Of a stretch of DNA of 64,000 nt, positions 13,588 through 23,672 are shown in pieces. A program made the translations under genes and the position numbers. Source of the DNA: Ignelater luminosus (taxonomy: Eukaryota > Arthropoda > Insecta > Coleoptera > Elateridae). The DNA lies in contig VTPC01090568.1 in NCBI GenBank assembly GCA_011009095.1, forward strand, positions 1 to 64,000, written 5' to 3'. The notes beneath the pieces are model-generated. The model saw nothing but the letters and a program-made list of their open reading frames with translations. It was not told the DNA's origin and made no database searches. Positions within the stretch are counted from its first letter, which is position 1. Each line of letters begins with the position of its first letter.

Positions 13588-14603
13588 TACTGTGTGTCCA
13601 AGATAAGGATGTACAGCATGGGAGTCTTGGAAACGGTAAACGATACAGAATCGTTTAAATGGGATAAAAGTTGGCTATTTATAGGACCTTTTTCTTGGCG
13701 TTTGCAAAATCTAAATCTAGATATCTTGGATAGTTTCAGAGATATTTAAAAAAAGTAGATTTCTCGATTTTCGTTAGTATTTTTTCTTTTATTTATTTGA
13801 AGAGATATCGGAAAACCAAAACCACTTTTCCATTGCCACTTTTTGTTTTCTATTAAAATACCCTAAAAAATTCCTGTACCACGTTTCGGTTTCGAGTAAC
13901 CATCATCAACCTTACTTTTTTGGCAGAAAAACAATTAAAAATTGTTTTGGATTGCTCTTCTTGTCACAATTCTGATGATGTAAACCTGATAGGGTTATTT
14001 TGGTTTTGATTTTTTTGTATTGAACGCTGCTGTGACCAACTGTAATAATTGTTGTTCATCTTCAAAATTTTGGTTGAGCACATGATTCTTGACATAATTC
14101 TAGAGGAAAGAAATCTAACGCTGTTAGATCAGGTGATCGTGCAGGCCAGGGTACTGCAGAATGCATAAATTTATAGCATAAGAAATCAAAATAACTCTAT
14201 CATGTTTACATCATTAGAATCATGACAACAAGAGCTATCCAAAACAATTTTAAATAGTTGTTTCGCCTATTTAAAAAAAATGGGATTGATGATGGTTACT
14301 CGAAACCGAAACGTTGTACAGGAATTTTGTTAGCGTATTTTAATAGAAAACAAAACGTGGCAATGGAAAAGTGGTTTTACTTTTCCGATATCTCTTCAAA
14401 TAAATAAAAGAAAAAATAATAACAAAAATCGAGAAATCTACTTTTTTTTAAATGTCTCTGAAACTATCCAAGATATCTAGATTTTGCAAACGACAACAAA
14501 AAATTCCCATAAATAGCCAACTTTCATCCTATTTAACCGATGCTGTATCTCTTACCGTTTCCAAGATCCCCATGCTGTGCATCGTTATCTTGGACACACT
14601 GTA
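13588..14603. mobile_element. Tc1/mariner-type element with long inverted repeats (foldback)
   Basis: A 1,016-bp element whose two halves are near mirror images. The left arm (about 13588-13998) is the reverse complement of the right arm (about 14180-14603) over some 400 bp with scattered differences. The ends read TAC-TGTGTGTCCAAGATA on the left and, reverse complemented, TACAGTGTGTCCAAGATA on the right, each next to a TA dinucleotide (13586-13587 and 14604-14605), the duplication expected for Tc1/mariner/IS630 elements. The centre (about 14000-14180) is unique and holds a transposase remnant. Each arm carries an ACGTTTCGG...CATCATCA segment that also occurs in the partial element at 26.06-26.37 kb. 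An RNA of this region would form a very long hairpin. Confidence 0.85.
14015..14150 (-). pseudogene. C-terminal remnant of a mariner/IS630-type transposase
   Basis: On the minus strand the frame begins WPARSPDLTALDFF, matching the stretch before the last catalytic residue in insect IS630/Tc1/mariner-type transposases (family form: WPARSPDLTPLDFFLWG). After a one-base frame change it continues NYVKNHVLNQNFEDEQQLL, the usual spacing to the C-terminal helices. The other ~300 residues, including the helix-turn-helix DNA-binding part and the earlier catalytic Asp residues, are absent, so it cannot catalyse transposition. Its place between the arms says the 1-kb element is an internally deleted derivative of a coding parent. 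Confidence 0.75.
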
Positions 14604-14605
14604 TA

Positions 14606-15590
14606 TAAGGTGTTTGGTTATAATTTTTTCAACATCAGAATCTTGCTTTTTTGGAGAGTTGCAGCTTGGATTAAATTGAGTAATGCTATAGTACCTTTAA
14701 AAAATTCAATTTTTGTTTTTTGATGATATTTTAGTCGAATTCCAATCTCAATTCTGTAAAGACGTTCTTAGAGCAAAGTTTTATGCTTTATAAATTCAAA
14801 TAAGCAAGGTCCAGCCTATGTTGAGAAAGTTATAATTACTGCCTATTTATCCCTTTGATAAAAACTAAAATAGACGACGGAGATGAATTAATTAATTTTC
14901 AAATATGCTTTGGGCGGTAGTATGTTGTAATACCTTATTCCATTCTACAAGGCTTTTGCTCGCGTCACATTACCGTTAAACTTGATAGTATATTTTTTTG
15001 GCATTATGCTGGCTTTTATTAATATTCCTTAAAATTCTACACGTGTCTAAAGCCAATTTCTTTTTTAAATCTTTTAAAAGGGCTTTCTCTATCTCTTTTA
15101 AGACTTCCAACAATGACAAAGAATCGAAAAAATTATCAAAAAAGACAGTAACGGTCATTAGGCAATTAATCCAGGCACGGTGTTTCAGTTACAGATAATC
15201 TTAATGTTGTGCCATTTTTTTATGTCCAGCATCACAGTAGGGATTAAACTTCGCTATGAAACCTTCAAACGTAGAGAGACTCCAAATTTAAAACCGTACC
15301 GTATTGGTTTTCCTCTATTCAATTGTTTTATCCAGTGATGTCTATAGTATGGCTTCATATCAAGTAGCAGCTAAATTTTATATAACTTGTTGTCTATGTT
15401 ACTATTACTGTTAAAATCTAAATGACGGTGTATAATTTGAAATCTAACACGTGAAATATTATTGGCAACCACTAAGAAGACAGAAAAATATCGTAACTCC
15501 CTTTAAAACTTGCATGTTTTCGATAAAATTTTCTGAGAGAAATATTGCGAATAGGTCTACTGACAATATATATTCATGATAGGCATTAAT
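14606..15590. other. AT-rich spacer
   Basis: No gene or repeat recognised. Two overlapping antisense frames of 60-66 codons at about 14976-15198 are composed mainly of Lys, Leu, Phe and Ser and look like chance frames. Confidence 0.5.
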
Positions 15591-15639
15591 GGGTTAAACA
15601 GTATCCTTACAACTTGTTTGTATTATCTGGAAATCCTGG

Positions 15640-16300
15640 TTTAATGAGTGTAAATATAGTATTGCCCCATTCTAGTTTGTTGAGTTTCCACTTTTTTCAG
15701 TCTTTCGCTGTATACCTCCAATCAATTATCCCTACTTCTTCCATGTCTTGTTTTACCACTTTTACCACTACTTTAAACAATTTTTTCTGGTCGCCCTAAC
15801 TTCTTCCTACCAGCATCTCTCTCATTCAATACTTTTTTTTACATATCTTTCTTTTAGCGTTCTAATGATCCTCCCTCATTTGTTTTTACACCTCCAAAAC
15901 GTTTCCTCAGAATTTTCCTTGCCCATGCTTCTATTCTCTTCTCTTATTGTTTATCCATGACCCAAGTTTTGCTCGCATATAGCACTACTGGCCATATGAT
16001 TTTTTACATGCTCTTATTTTTGTTGCTCTAGATATATTTTTTGCCTTTGAAACTGTTGTTAGGGACCCTCCTGCTTTGCTCTCTTTTCATCTATTTCTCT
16101 TCCCTCTTGGGCTTTGTTAGTTACTGTTACACCGAGATATTCAAATTCCTCTACCTTTTCAATGTTATATTCTTTTCCTCCTACATTTAGCTTGATATAT
16201 TTATTTTCTTGTGATACCTCTGCACGCATTTCCATATATTTTGTTTTTCCTTATTTATCATCAATTCATATTTCCTTGCCTCTTCTTCAAACTACCTGAA
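15640..16300 (-). pseudogene. LINE C-terminal (post-RT) region
   Basis: Directly after the YAND box, the minus strand in shifting frames gives MTRSKRELEKIF, FEEEARKYELMINKEK, VEEFEYLGVTVT, VVLYASKTWVM and GRKKLGRPEK. These follow the order seen in the thumb and C-terminal portion of insect LINEs of this type (…YLGVTVT, …LYGCETW, …GRPKKRW). It is at about the right distance from the RT core and no other insertion interrupts it. Several stops and frame changes show decay. Function: template/primer handling in target-primed reverse transcription, by family analogy only. Confidence 0.75.
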
Positions 16301-17239
16301 TATTTTTTCGAGTTCCCTCTTTGATCTTGTCATGAGGACTACGTCATTTGCGTATACAACACATTGATGTAGATAGTGATAAATTAAACCCGTTGTTTTA
16401 TTCTACCACCTCTTATTATTGCTTCTAGAACAGGGTTAAACAAATCGGTTGATAATGGATCTCCTTGTCTTAATCCCTTTTTAACTGCGAATTGGTTTGA
16501 GAGGCTACCTTCTAATGCAATATCGTTTTTTGTAACATTCAGTGTTATTTTTATCATCCTTTTCAACTTTTTTGGTATTCCCAGATTTTCCATTACTTCA
16601 TATACCTTTTTGCGAAAAATAGAGTCATACGCTTGTTTAAAATCTATGAAAATCTGATCAACAGTTGACTGTCCCGCCCTAAACCCACTCTGATATTTTC
16701 CTATGTAATTTTCATATCTTTTTAATCTTTTGCGTATTATTTTTGCCAACACTTTATACTCAATATCCAGTATTGCAATTTCCATATACTTTTTGCACAG
16801 AGTTTTATATCATTTTTTAAAAATCGGGCATATAATTGCGTTACTCCATCTTTCTGGTATTGTTTCTTCTCGTCAAACTCGGAATTTCTGCTAACATTCC
16901 ATTCTCTCCTACACTTTTATTGTTTTTAAGTTTTTTCATTTCCCAAATCTCTTGTTCTGAAGGTTCTTCTACCCTTTCCCGCTCGTTACTGTCTGGTTGT
17001 TTCCCACTTTCTTGTTTTGTTAAGTCTAACTCTTCTTCATTTAACAGTCTCTTAAAATACTGATCCCACCTTTCTAAACTTATCTGATGTTTCTCCAAGT
17101 AGCAATCCTGTTTTGTTTTTACAATAAATTTTCCAATTTCTTTATCTCTATAATGATCTTCTATTACGTTTAACTGCCCTTCCATATATTCTCTTTTTCT
17201 TTGTCTACAAATCCTTTTTGCATCTTTTTTTTTCTTCAT
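16280..17239 (-). pseudogene. LINE reverse transcriptase, deleted and frameshifted
   Basis: Two open blocks make up the polymerase. The first (about 16841-17239) is the linker and fingers lead-in, with EEPSEQEIWEMKKLKNNKS (family: ...ALKKLKNNKAPGED). The second (16384-16785) has KIIRKRLKRYENYIGKYQSG, FRAGQSTVDQIF, IDFKQAYDSI (motif A, catalytic Asp kept), and GLRQGDPLSTDLFN. Between VDQIF and IDFKQAYD some 20-25 residues usual in the family are missing, an in-frame deletion. After a frameshift the catalytic box follows at about 16340-16365 as VVYANDVVLM: YAND in place of YADD, so one catalytic Asp is lost. Frames do not connect into one product; the copy is dead. Confidence 0.85.
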
Positions 17240-17639
17240 GCTTTCTAGCTCTTTCTTGTGTTTCGTTTCTGTCTCTTTCTATTTTTGCCATGTTTCTTGC
17301 AGCTAAGACTCTCTTGCAGCTTTCGTCGAATCAATCGCCTTTCCTTTTCAATTCTTTGTTTCCTAAACAAAGACTTGCTGCTTTCTCCATTGCTGTTTGA
17401 ATTCTTTCTCATTCATCTTCTATTGCCTCACTTGTTTGCTCTTTCGCTCCTGATCTTGCATTTATTTCTTTTTTAAATTGTTTTGTCACATTTTTTTCTT
17501 GCAGTCGCTTTACGTTATACCGCTGTTTTTCTTTCCTTTGAAGGTATCTCTTGTTTAATTCTGCTTAGTACTAATACGTGGTTACTACTGATTTCTGCAC
17601 CTATGAAGCTTCTGCAATCTCTCACAGCTTTAACGTACT

Positions 17640-18225
17640 TTTTTCAATTAGAACATAATTAATTTGAGTTTTTGTTTGAGCATTTGGAGAGATCCACGTT
17701 ATCTTATGTATATTTTTATGGTCCAAAGAAGTACTTACTACTTTCATATACTGTTCAATTGCAAATTGAATTAAGCTGTTTCCATTTTCGTTAGTTTCTT
17801 TATGTAGGCTTTTTCCTTCCGTTATTATCAGATACTCTTCTTCTTTCCCAATCTTTGCATTGCTAGATTTTCATAAAATTCATTTTACTTTTAAATATTT
17901 TTCTTTTGTTGGCGCATGCCCGTTTACAATTTTTTTATATTTGCCACGTGCCCTTAAATAGCATATTCTATCTGATACAGCCTCAAACTCTACTACATTC
18001 TTTTTAATTCTTTCATTTACAATAAATCCCACCCCAAAATATCTATTTGTCCAACCACTATTAAAGAAAATGTTTCTACCTAGTTCTACTGCCCCATTAC
18101 CCAGCTGTTTTGTTTCTTGTAAAGCCGAAATATCATCATATTTACTTATTATTAATTCCAGCCCGATCTTCATATGCGCTTCTTACATTCCATGTCCCAG
18201 GCCTTAGTTCATTTTCTTCATGTTT
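17640..18225 (-). pseudogene. LINE APE-type endonuclease domain
   Basis: The domain opens with RPGTWNVRSAYE at about 18200, the start typical of apurinic-like endonucleases in LINEs, which nick the target DNA strand. It continues ISALQETKQLGNG, carrying the catalytic Gln-Glu-Thr-Lys motif intact, then NSGWTNRYFGVGFIVNERI and VSDRICYLRARGKYKKIV, and ends this block with NGHAPTKEK. The family normally reads on for roughly another 120 residues; here those parts lie downstream in other frames with stops at about 17640-17880. It precedes the RT in the expected order. Individual catalytic residues beyond the Glu were not all checked because of the frame changes. Confidence 0.75.
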
Positions 18226-18599
18226 CTTATTTTCCCTCTGTTTTCCTTTTTCTATCAAACTTCTTTGCCTTTATCTGTGTTTTTTATGTAGCTATGTTTA
18301 TCTTCCGCTTTTCCCCTTTTATTTAATTTTCCTTATTTCTGTATCTACATCTGTTACCTTTTCCACAGCTTCGTCCGTATCTTTTATTTCCATGCCTTTT
18401 TTTATCAATTGCTAGTTTTTTGCTTCGTTTTTTTTTGTTTTAACTTCGCACAGCTTATTCTGATCTTCATCCCATGTCCACTCTATTACATTAATGATTA
18501 ATTTCTTATAGCCTATTTTTCTTCGGTTATTTTTATTTCTCTCTTCCTTCTCGCCTTCAATGTTTCTCTGTGGATTTTGTTTTCTTTGCTTATCAGGTC

Positions 18600-19152
18600 G
18601 TCATTGATATAGATATGTTTTTTTATGCTGTTTAAGTTTGCTTTTATTCTTTAATATTTGTATTTTATCACTCATATTTTCTGTTTTTATCACACAAGCT
18701 TTATTTCCAATCTTTATTGCACTTTTTAATTTGACGTGTACTTGCAATTCCTGGGAAATAAAATTCTCCATGGTTCTCTTGAGCACCTTGTCATCGTTTG
18801 TTTCAATTCTTAGACCAGATATTATTAAGTTTTTTTTTTATTTCTTTCGATTTGCTCTAAGCGTTCCTGCAAGTGTTTTATTCTATTTTTCATTTCCGCA
18901 TTTTTCTGTTTTATTTCTATCAACTGTTTATAGTTGTCTCTTTGTTCGTCCCTTTATTTCTTCCATTAACTTATCGTTTGTATCCATTAGTTGTTGCGTC
19001 ATTGTGAGCATCACATCATCTGGTTTCATTTTTGTTGGCGATCGCTTTGTAATTTTACTTCTCCCAAAGTTTTCGTCGTGCTCTTGTATTTTACGTTTAC
19101 CCTCTTCATCTGTATCCATTCCACTACTTGTATCTATTTTTATTTTGCTCAT
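18600..19152 (-). pseudogene. LINE ORF1-like region (nucleic-acid-binding, coiled coil)
   Basis: It starts MSKIKIDTSSGMDTDEEGK, a charged N-terminus, followed by a Met/Gln/Asn/Glu-rich helical stretch that looks coiled-coil. After a frameshift near 18930 the frame carries LIISGLRIETNDD and then a long Lys/Glu-rich segment including SAIKIGNKACVIKTENMSDK, resembling the RNA-binding region of LINE ORF1 proteins, which package element RNA. It sits directly upstream of the endonuclease in the same orientation, with no intervening element. The region is broken by several stops, so no full product is expected. Role is inferred from position and composition. Confidence 0.6.
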
Positions 19153-19240
19153 CTTATTTAATCAGAATTAATTTAGGTGCGGACCTGTCTTTGCAGTTTC
19201 GTTGTTGTTTGTGTTACCTATATTTTTTCCAAGCGTTGAT

Positions 19241-20585
19241 ATCGCCGCGAGAAGAGAACAACCCAAATTGACTTTTTGGAGGTTATGTTTCTTTATCAGC
19301 GATCACAAAACTTGGTAATATATTGTCTCTGTTGCCCTAACCTTGGAAATTTTTATTTGCTTCTACATATTTTACACCTAGTATCCACTTCCACTTCCTT
19401 ATTTTGTAAAGATCTGCTAGTCACAGCCCAAAATTTGAGATTTGTAACGTAGCATACTTTTACAGCTGTTTACCGTTTAGTTACAGGACCGGCTCCATGT
19501 TAAAAAGATATTGTCAGAAAATTTTTGGGCCTATTCATACCCATCAAAATAAGTAAAGAGGTTTTAGTAAACATAATCTTTAAAATGCATGCTAATGGAA
19601 TATCTAAGTTTTGAAAACTAACCTATAAAAATGTTTAAACCCATAGAAGTGTGTTATCCTATCGTTTATTGTTCAGTGCCACTATCTAGAAGAACTGCGT
19701 ATTACTGATTAGATATTATACCGTCTATAATACAAATGCTAGTTCTACATCTAAAAACGCATTCTAGCCTCATAAAAAATGTTATTTACACATACGCAAG
19801 GAATGCATTAAGAGAAGGGTTGCGTACAAAATTAAAATGATGCAGTACGTATTTTGAGTTCAGCTAAATTGAACCCTGAAACGGAAGTCAATCCGAAAAC
19901 GTTGAAAAGAATCACAATAGATTTTAACTACAAGCAGCTAGTAATGCAGAAGGACCATGCGAAACAAACAACATGTAATATTCCATTCAGAAAAATTCAT
20001 CATATCTGTATAACTATTTTTCATAGCCGGCGGGGTATAAAATGCACGATACATCATTATTTCTCTAGAAAATATAAAGCAGAATGTTACGTTAGAGAGT
20101 GAAGTATATTTTTATGTTATAAGCAAAACTGGCTCTCCAATAACACAGTAATTACTTACAACTACAATTTAAACAATACAATAGTTACTAATGATTTTGT
20201 TTTCATTTATTTGTATAATATTTCTATGCAATTCTTGTATCAATAGCTTTCGTAAAAATAATTTGTTTCCATAATCATAGAAAACTACTAATTAACTAGA
20301 CTCCAGCTGTAGTAGATGAATTAACGGACACACAAGGAAAACAATAATTAAGGAGTACAACAAAAATCTGAAGGTTAAAAAATAAATTTCACCCTGTACA
20401 TTACAAGTTGAGGTTTAATACTATAAACAAGATGCAACTAAATCTTCTTTAAAATCTTATTAAAGTTGTCTATATATGTATACATTACAACGTCTTTAAA
20501 GTAACTTCCCATACTTTAATCCATCTTAAAACTTCCTCGTTAAATCTTTTAACATGTTATTTCTACCTCGAAAAGCTTAAGGACT
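19241..20585. other. AT-rich spacer
   Basis: No gene recognised. A plus-strand frame at 19854-20102 is 82 codons long, without motif, and may be chance. Confidence 0.5.
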
Positions 20586-20589
20586 TAAA

Positions 20590-20935
20590 AATCAGCGAAC
20601 GTAGAAATTTTCCTCTAGATACATCCAATAAACACCACCTAGAATAAACAAACACAAGACGTAAACAGTAATTTGTTGCCAACAAGAACTAGTTCCTCTG
20701 GAATTGTCAGCGGCTTCCATCATTTGTTTTCCAATGGAACTGCAAACTCATGAATATTTAGCGCTGGTTTTCTGGACAAATTCTAGTATGTCGGTCGATG
20801 TAGTGCGTTTGACGTTGGAAATGAAGGTGGAACCCCCAATACACTAACTGCTGACATTTGCAGAGCTTGTCCAGTGCCATCCACGTTAATTATTAGAGTT
20901 CGGGCAAACGACGTTTTGCCAACTCCAATTAGCTA
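20590..20935 (-). other. Unidentified coding-like block (exon or fossil)
   Basis: Less AT-rich than its surroundings and readable as protein on the minus strand in two frames. One frame opens after an AG at about 20930 with IGVGKTSFARTL, a Walker-A-like piece, continues through GQALQMSAVSVLGVPPSFP and reaches about 20700 with only two stops. The other frame ends the block with KQMMEAADNSRGTSSCWQQ, a 15-residue hydrophobic run (ITVYVLCLFILGGVY) and a short tail to a stop near 20593; that would be a tail-anchored C-terminus. An AG preceded by GTTTGC near 20732 could be an acceptor joining it. I cannot name the family. It may be two exons of a host gene, a frameshifted pseudogene, or chance. Confidence 0.3.
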
Positions 20936-22975
20936 GTCTTAACACTAAGTTTGTAGCGCGGGTTTATTGAATTCTAGACCCATTTATTCTGTTTTGAACA
21001 CAAAGCCCTTACACCGGAGATTAAACCAGAACCCGTTAACCTATCTGCACTCTCATTAACGATCACCTCACTCCCTAGGATTCTCAAAGAGAATTTAATA
21101 ATTTTACATTTTATTTTAACGCTTTTGTGATAGTATTAGTGAGATTTAGTAAAATCAAATTTTTATTCAAATCTCAAATCAAAGAACACGAGAGAAACAA
21201 AAGAAGAAAAGGTCTAATCCTATTTGGAAATCAATTCTATAACTTTGTAGGGAAAATTAGATTTATTACACAGCAAAAAAAAGAAAATCAGGAAGTGATG
21301 GATTAGCTGACATTTCAAATATAACACACGAAAACACAGCAAAAAACAGCAATAAAAAGATTCAGGCGTTTGTCAAATTTATCAAATCCTAGAGCATTTG
21401 GACTTTTGGAAATCCTTAAATACGAATTTTTGTATCTTTTATTTTCTTAAAAAGCATTTGAGTATCTCGAATATAAATTAAAAAAAAAGACGCACGTTGT
21501 TCAATCTTGGCATAGAATTATGGTTAATGATTAAAAGCCTATTATTACCGCAGGCCTGTAGTGCGTTACCCTCAGTGTATTTCAGTATTTCCTCTATAAT
21601 AGCATTTCAGCTTGCGCATAAACGCCTCTTCCTAACTCCCTATGCTACCAATAGATGTTTTGGTAACTAATTATATACTGTTTATCCCTTGTCAGATACT
21701 AAAACGCAGCCCTTGTTAGATCTTGCTGTTTTATTTGTCAATTAGAGTTGTTGTTTTAGATGGTCATTAGGGTTAGAGAAAGTGTGTTTTAATTTGTAAA
21801 TGCTAGAAACTAGTAATGTTGGGTATTTTATAAATTGAAACTAGACAAACTAATTTACTCTTGTTAGAAAGTGTAAGAAATAGACTATTTAGTTGGCTCG
21901 TCACATCAGAGATGAGTCAGCTTGGATGACGTGTCAAATTTATAGACAAGCTTATTCAACACGGCACGGTATAGGATAATATTTTACGTTCGCTATTTTA
22001 AGCTTAATGTTATAACGTGACGTGATGTATAAGTAAATGATGCATCTGTCCGCGAGTGTTAATTCTTAATAAGTTTGGAATTCGCTAGACATTATAGTCA
22101 TAATGTTATCTTGTAGGTAATAGCCAACTGAGCATGAGTGGTTGTTATAATTGTCATACTGTATTATGGCGTGCAAGTAGATAACACCTTTTATCTGTTA
22201 CCGAACAGTACATATTGGTGGTATCTAAAAAAGACTGTAAATCTGCCACTAAATTATTTGTTGTCACCTTGCCGTGTGGCGTCGCACAGTTGTTTGAATT
22301 GGAATTTTATGCGGCAAAAAAAATTAATTCATATGAGAGATTGTTTTAAATTGTTGTCTAGTAGTAATCTCATTTTCGTTTTTGGCATTTGAAGTAAAAA
22401 CAATTTATAATGTAATAAGCAGAAATCATTTTGTTTCATTTAAATCATTTTCTTTTACAGTAATGTCTTGTTTGTCGCTGTCTTCTTTCTTGCCTATTTA
22501 TTTTACTGTCCTCGTCATCAGATTCTACTATAAAATTATTGCAGTCTTTTGATAGGGTATGGACAGAGTTTATTTCATTTAATAGTCCTTTTATATGTAA
22601 TTAGAGCAAAGAAAAATCTTTTGGACTTGCGAGCAAGCAGATGTGAACGCAATATTTACACCAATTTATGAAAAATACATTTCTTCATAACGTTATGCTA
22701 GTTTGATGAGGCGATCTGTAGTATTGTATACAAAAGGCCTGCAGAGCCAATGAAAAATTCTTTATAACTGGAAATCTCCAAATGACAAAAGGGAATTTCC
22801 AATTCCAATTGTTATCTAGAAATTCTTCATTGGACCCTTCAGGAATTTCGTAATTTTACGAGTTCTAGTCTGGCAAAAATAGAAATTATAGTAAAACAAT
22901 ACGTCACTTCTAAGACTTCCAAAAATTTATCTAGTAATCTAGTAAGACTATATCATTAAAATCAGTTGGAGTCAA
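20936..22975. other. AT-rich DNA, nothing recognised
   Basis: Contains a moderately GC-rich shoulder up to about 21.08 kb next to the coding-like block, then ordinary AT-rich DNA. The 84-codon plus-strand frame at 22138-22392 has no motif. Confidence 0.45.
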
Positions 22976-22977
22976 TA

Positions 22978-23670
22978 TACAGGGTGTCTCTTTGAAAACA
23001 TTCAATGGGCTGTTTTTTAAAGAAAAGGCACTGTAAGATGCTCAAAACCGTTTCGGTAATATGGAGGGAGGAGCAATATGACCTTAGAAATATAGCGCCA
23101 CCCTCAACTCCCCCGCTCCGCAGTCAACCCGACTTCAAAATCTTAAATAGCAACCCCCGCATGTGACACATAGTTGGAAAACTCTTGCACAATGCTTTTC
23201 ATTGATACCATACAAAGGTAATTTGGGTAAGTAATTAATAATTTAGGAGCAGCATGAATTGAGAGATGCGTACATGTTCAACTTAAATGTCTATCTATTA
23301 CACTTACAAAAAGTATCCACTAAATCAATAATTAGCAACTGCCAGGCAATGTCTATTTAAAGATCCAGAGAAACGATGACTTACATTTTCCAGTCAATTT
23401 CTATAGTAATAAGATGGTCTAGTTAAAACTTGGATAACGGTTTGTAAGGACAAAGATCAAAGTTTACTTTTGTAAATCAAAGTAAATTGTAATTTTACAA
23501 AAATTTTCCAACAAACAATTGAATAACACCGAACCGGCTGGGTGTAGACCACTATTTATGAATAAACTTAAACGGTAAAGAGTCAGGTGTAAGAAAATGT
23601 CAAAGTGGATAAGGCACTTCATTATAAAAACAAATAATCGGTATATCACGCTTTTATAAAACACCCTGTA
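22978..23670. mobile_element. Mariner-type MITE or deleted element (693 bp)
   Basis: Both ends carry the same 10-bp inverted terminal repeat, TACAGGGTGT, each next to a TA (22976-22977 and 23671-23672), the layout of Tc1/mariner-type elements. Inside the terminal 10 bp the two ends do not match further, so it may be one short-TIR element or two solo ends by chance at this spacing. The interior has a GGCGC/CCCCC-rich patch at 23.08-23.16 kb atypical of the flanks. No transposase was recognised. The same terminal motif recurs at 26062, 27986, about 52664 and about 60463. Confidence 0.55.
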
Positions 23671-23672
23671 TA

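Larger units (their letters stand above)
15600..19240 (-). mobile_element. Near-complete non-LTR retrotransposon (LINE, RTE-like)
   Basis: Read on the minus strand, this ~3.6-kb stretch holds, in order, an ORF1-like region with coiled coil, an APE-type endonuclease, a reverse transcriptase and the usual C-terminal tail region, as in an autonomous LINE. Integrity is far better than for the other elements: long blocks keep family wording, interrupted by a limited number of frameshifts, stops and one small RT deletion, so it is probably the youngest large insertion here. The 5' limit is set by the first ORF1 codons near 19152 plus a short leader; the 3' limit by loss of family-like protein near 15600. 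No convincing tail repeat or target duplication was found. The clade call leans on the GTWNVRS endonuclease start and the Gly-Arg-Pro-rich C-terminus and is tentative. Confidence 0.85.

Noticed and set aside
13888-14330. CTGATGA-like, short stem and GAAAC pattern in the module of the mariner-type arms, suggestive of a hammerhead ribozyme core (also near 26340 on the minus strand).
   Set aside because: There is an extra base before stem II in both, the core C is T in one family, and no cleavage-site triplet with stems I and III could be found around it.
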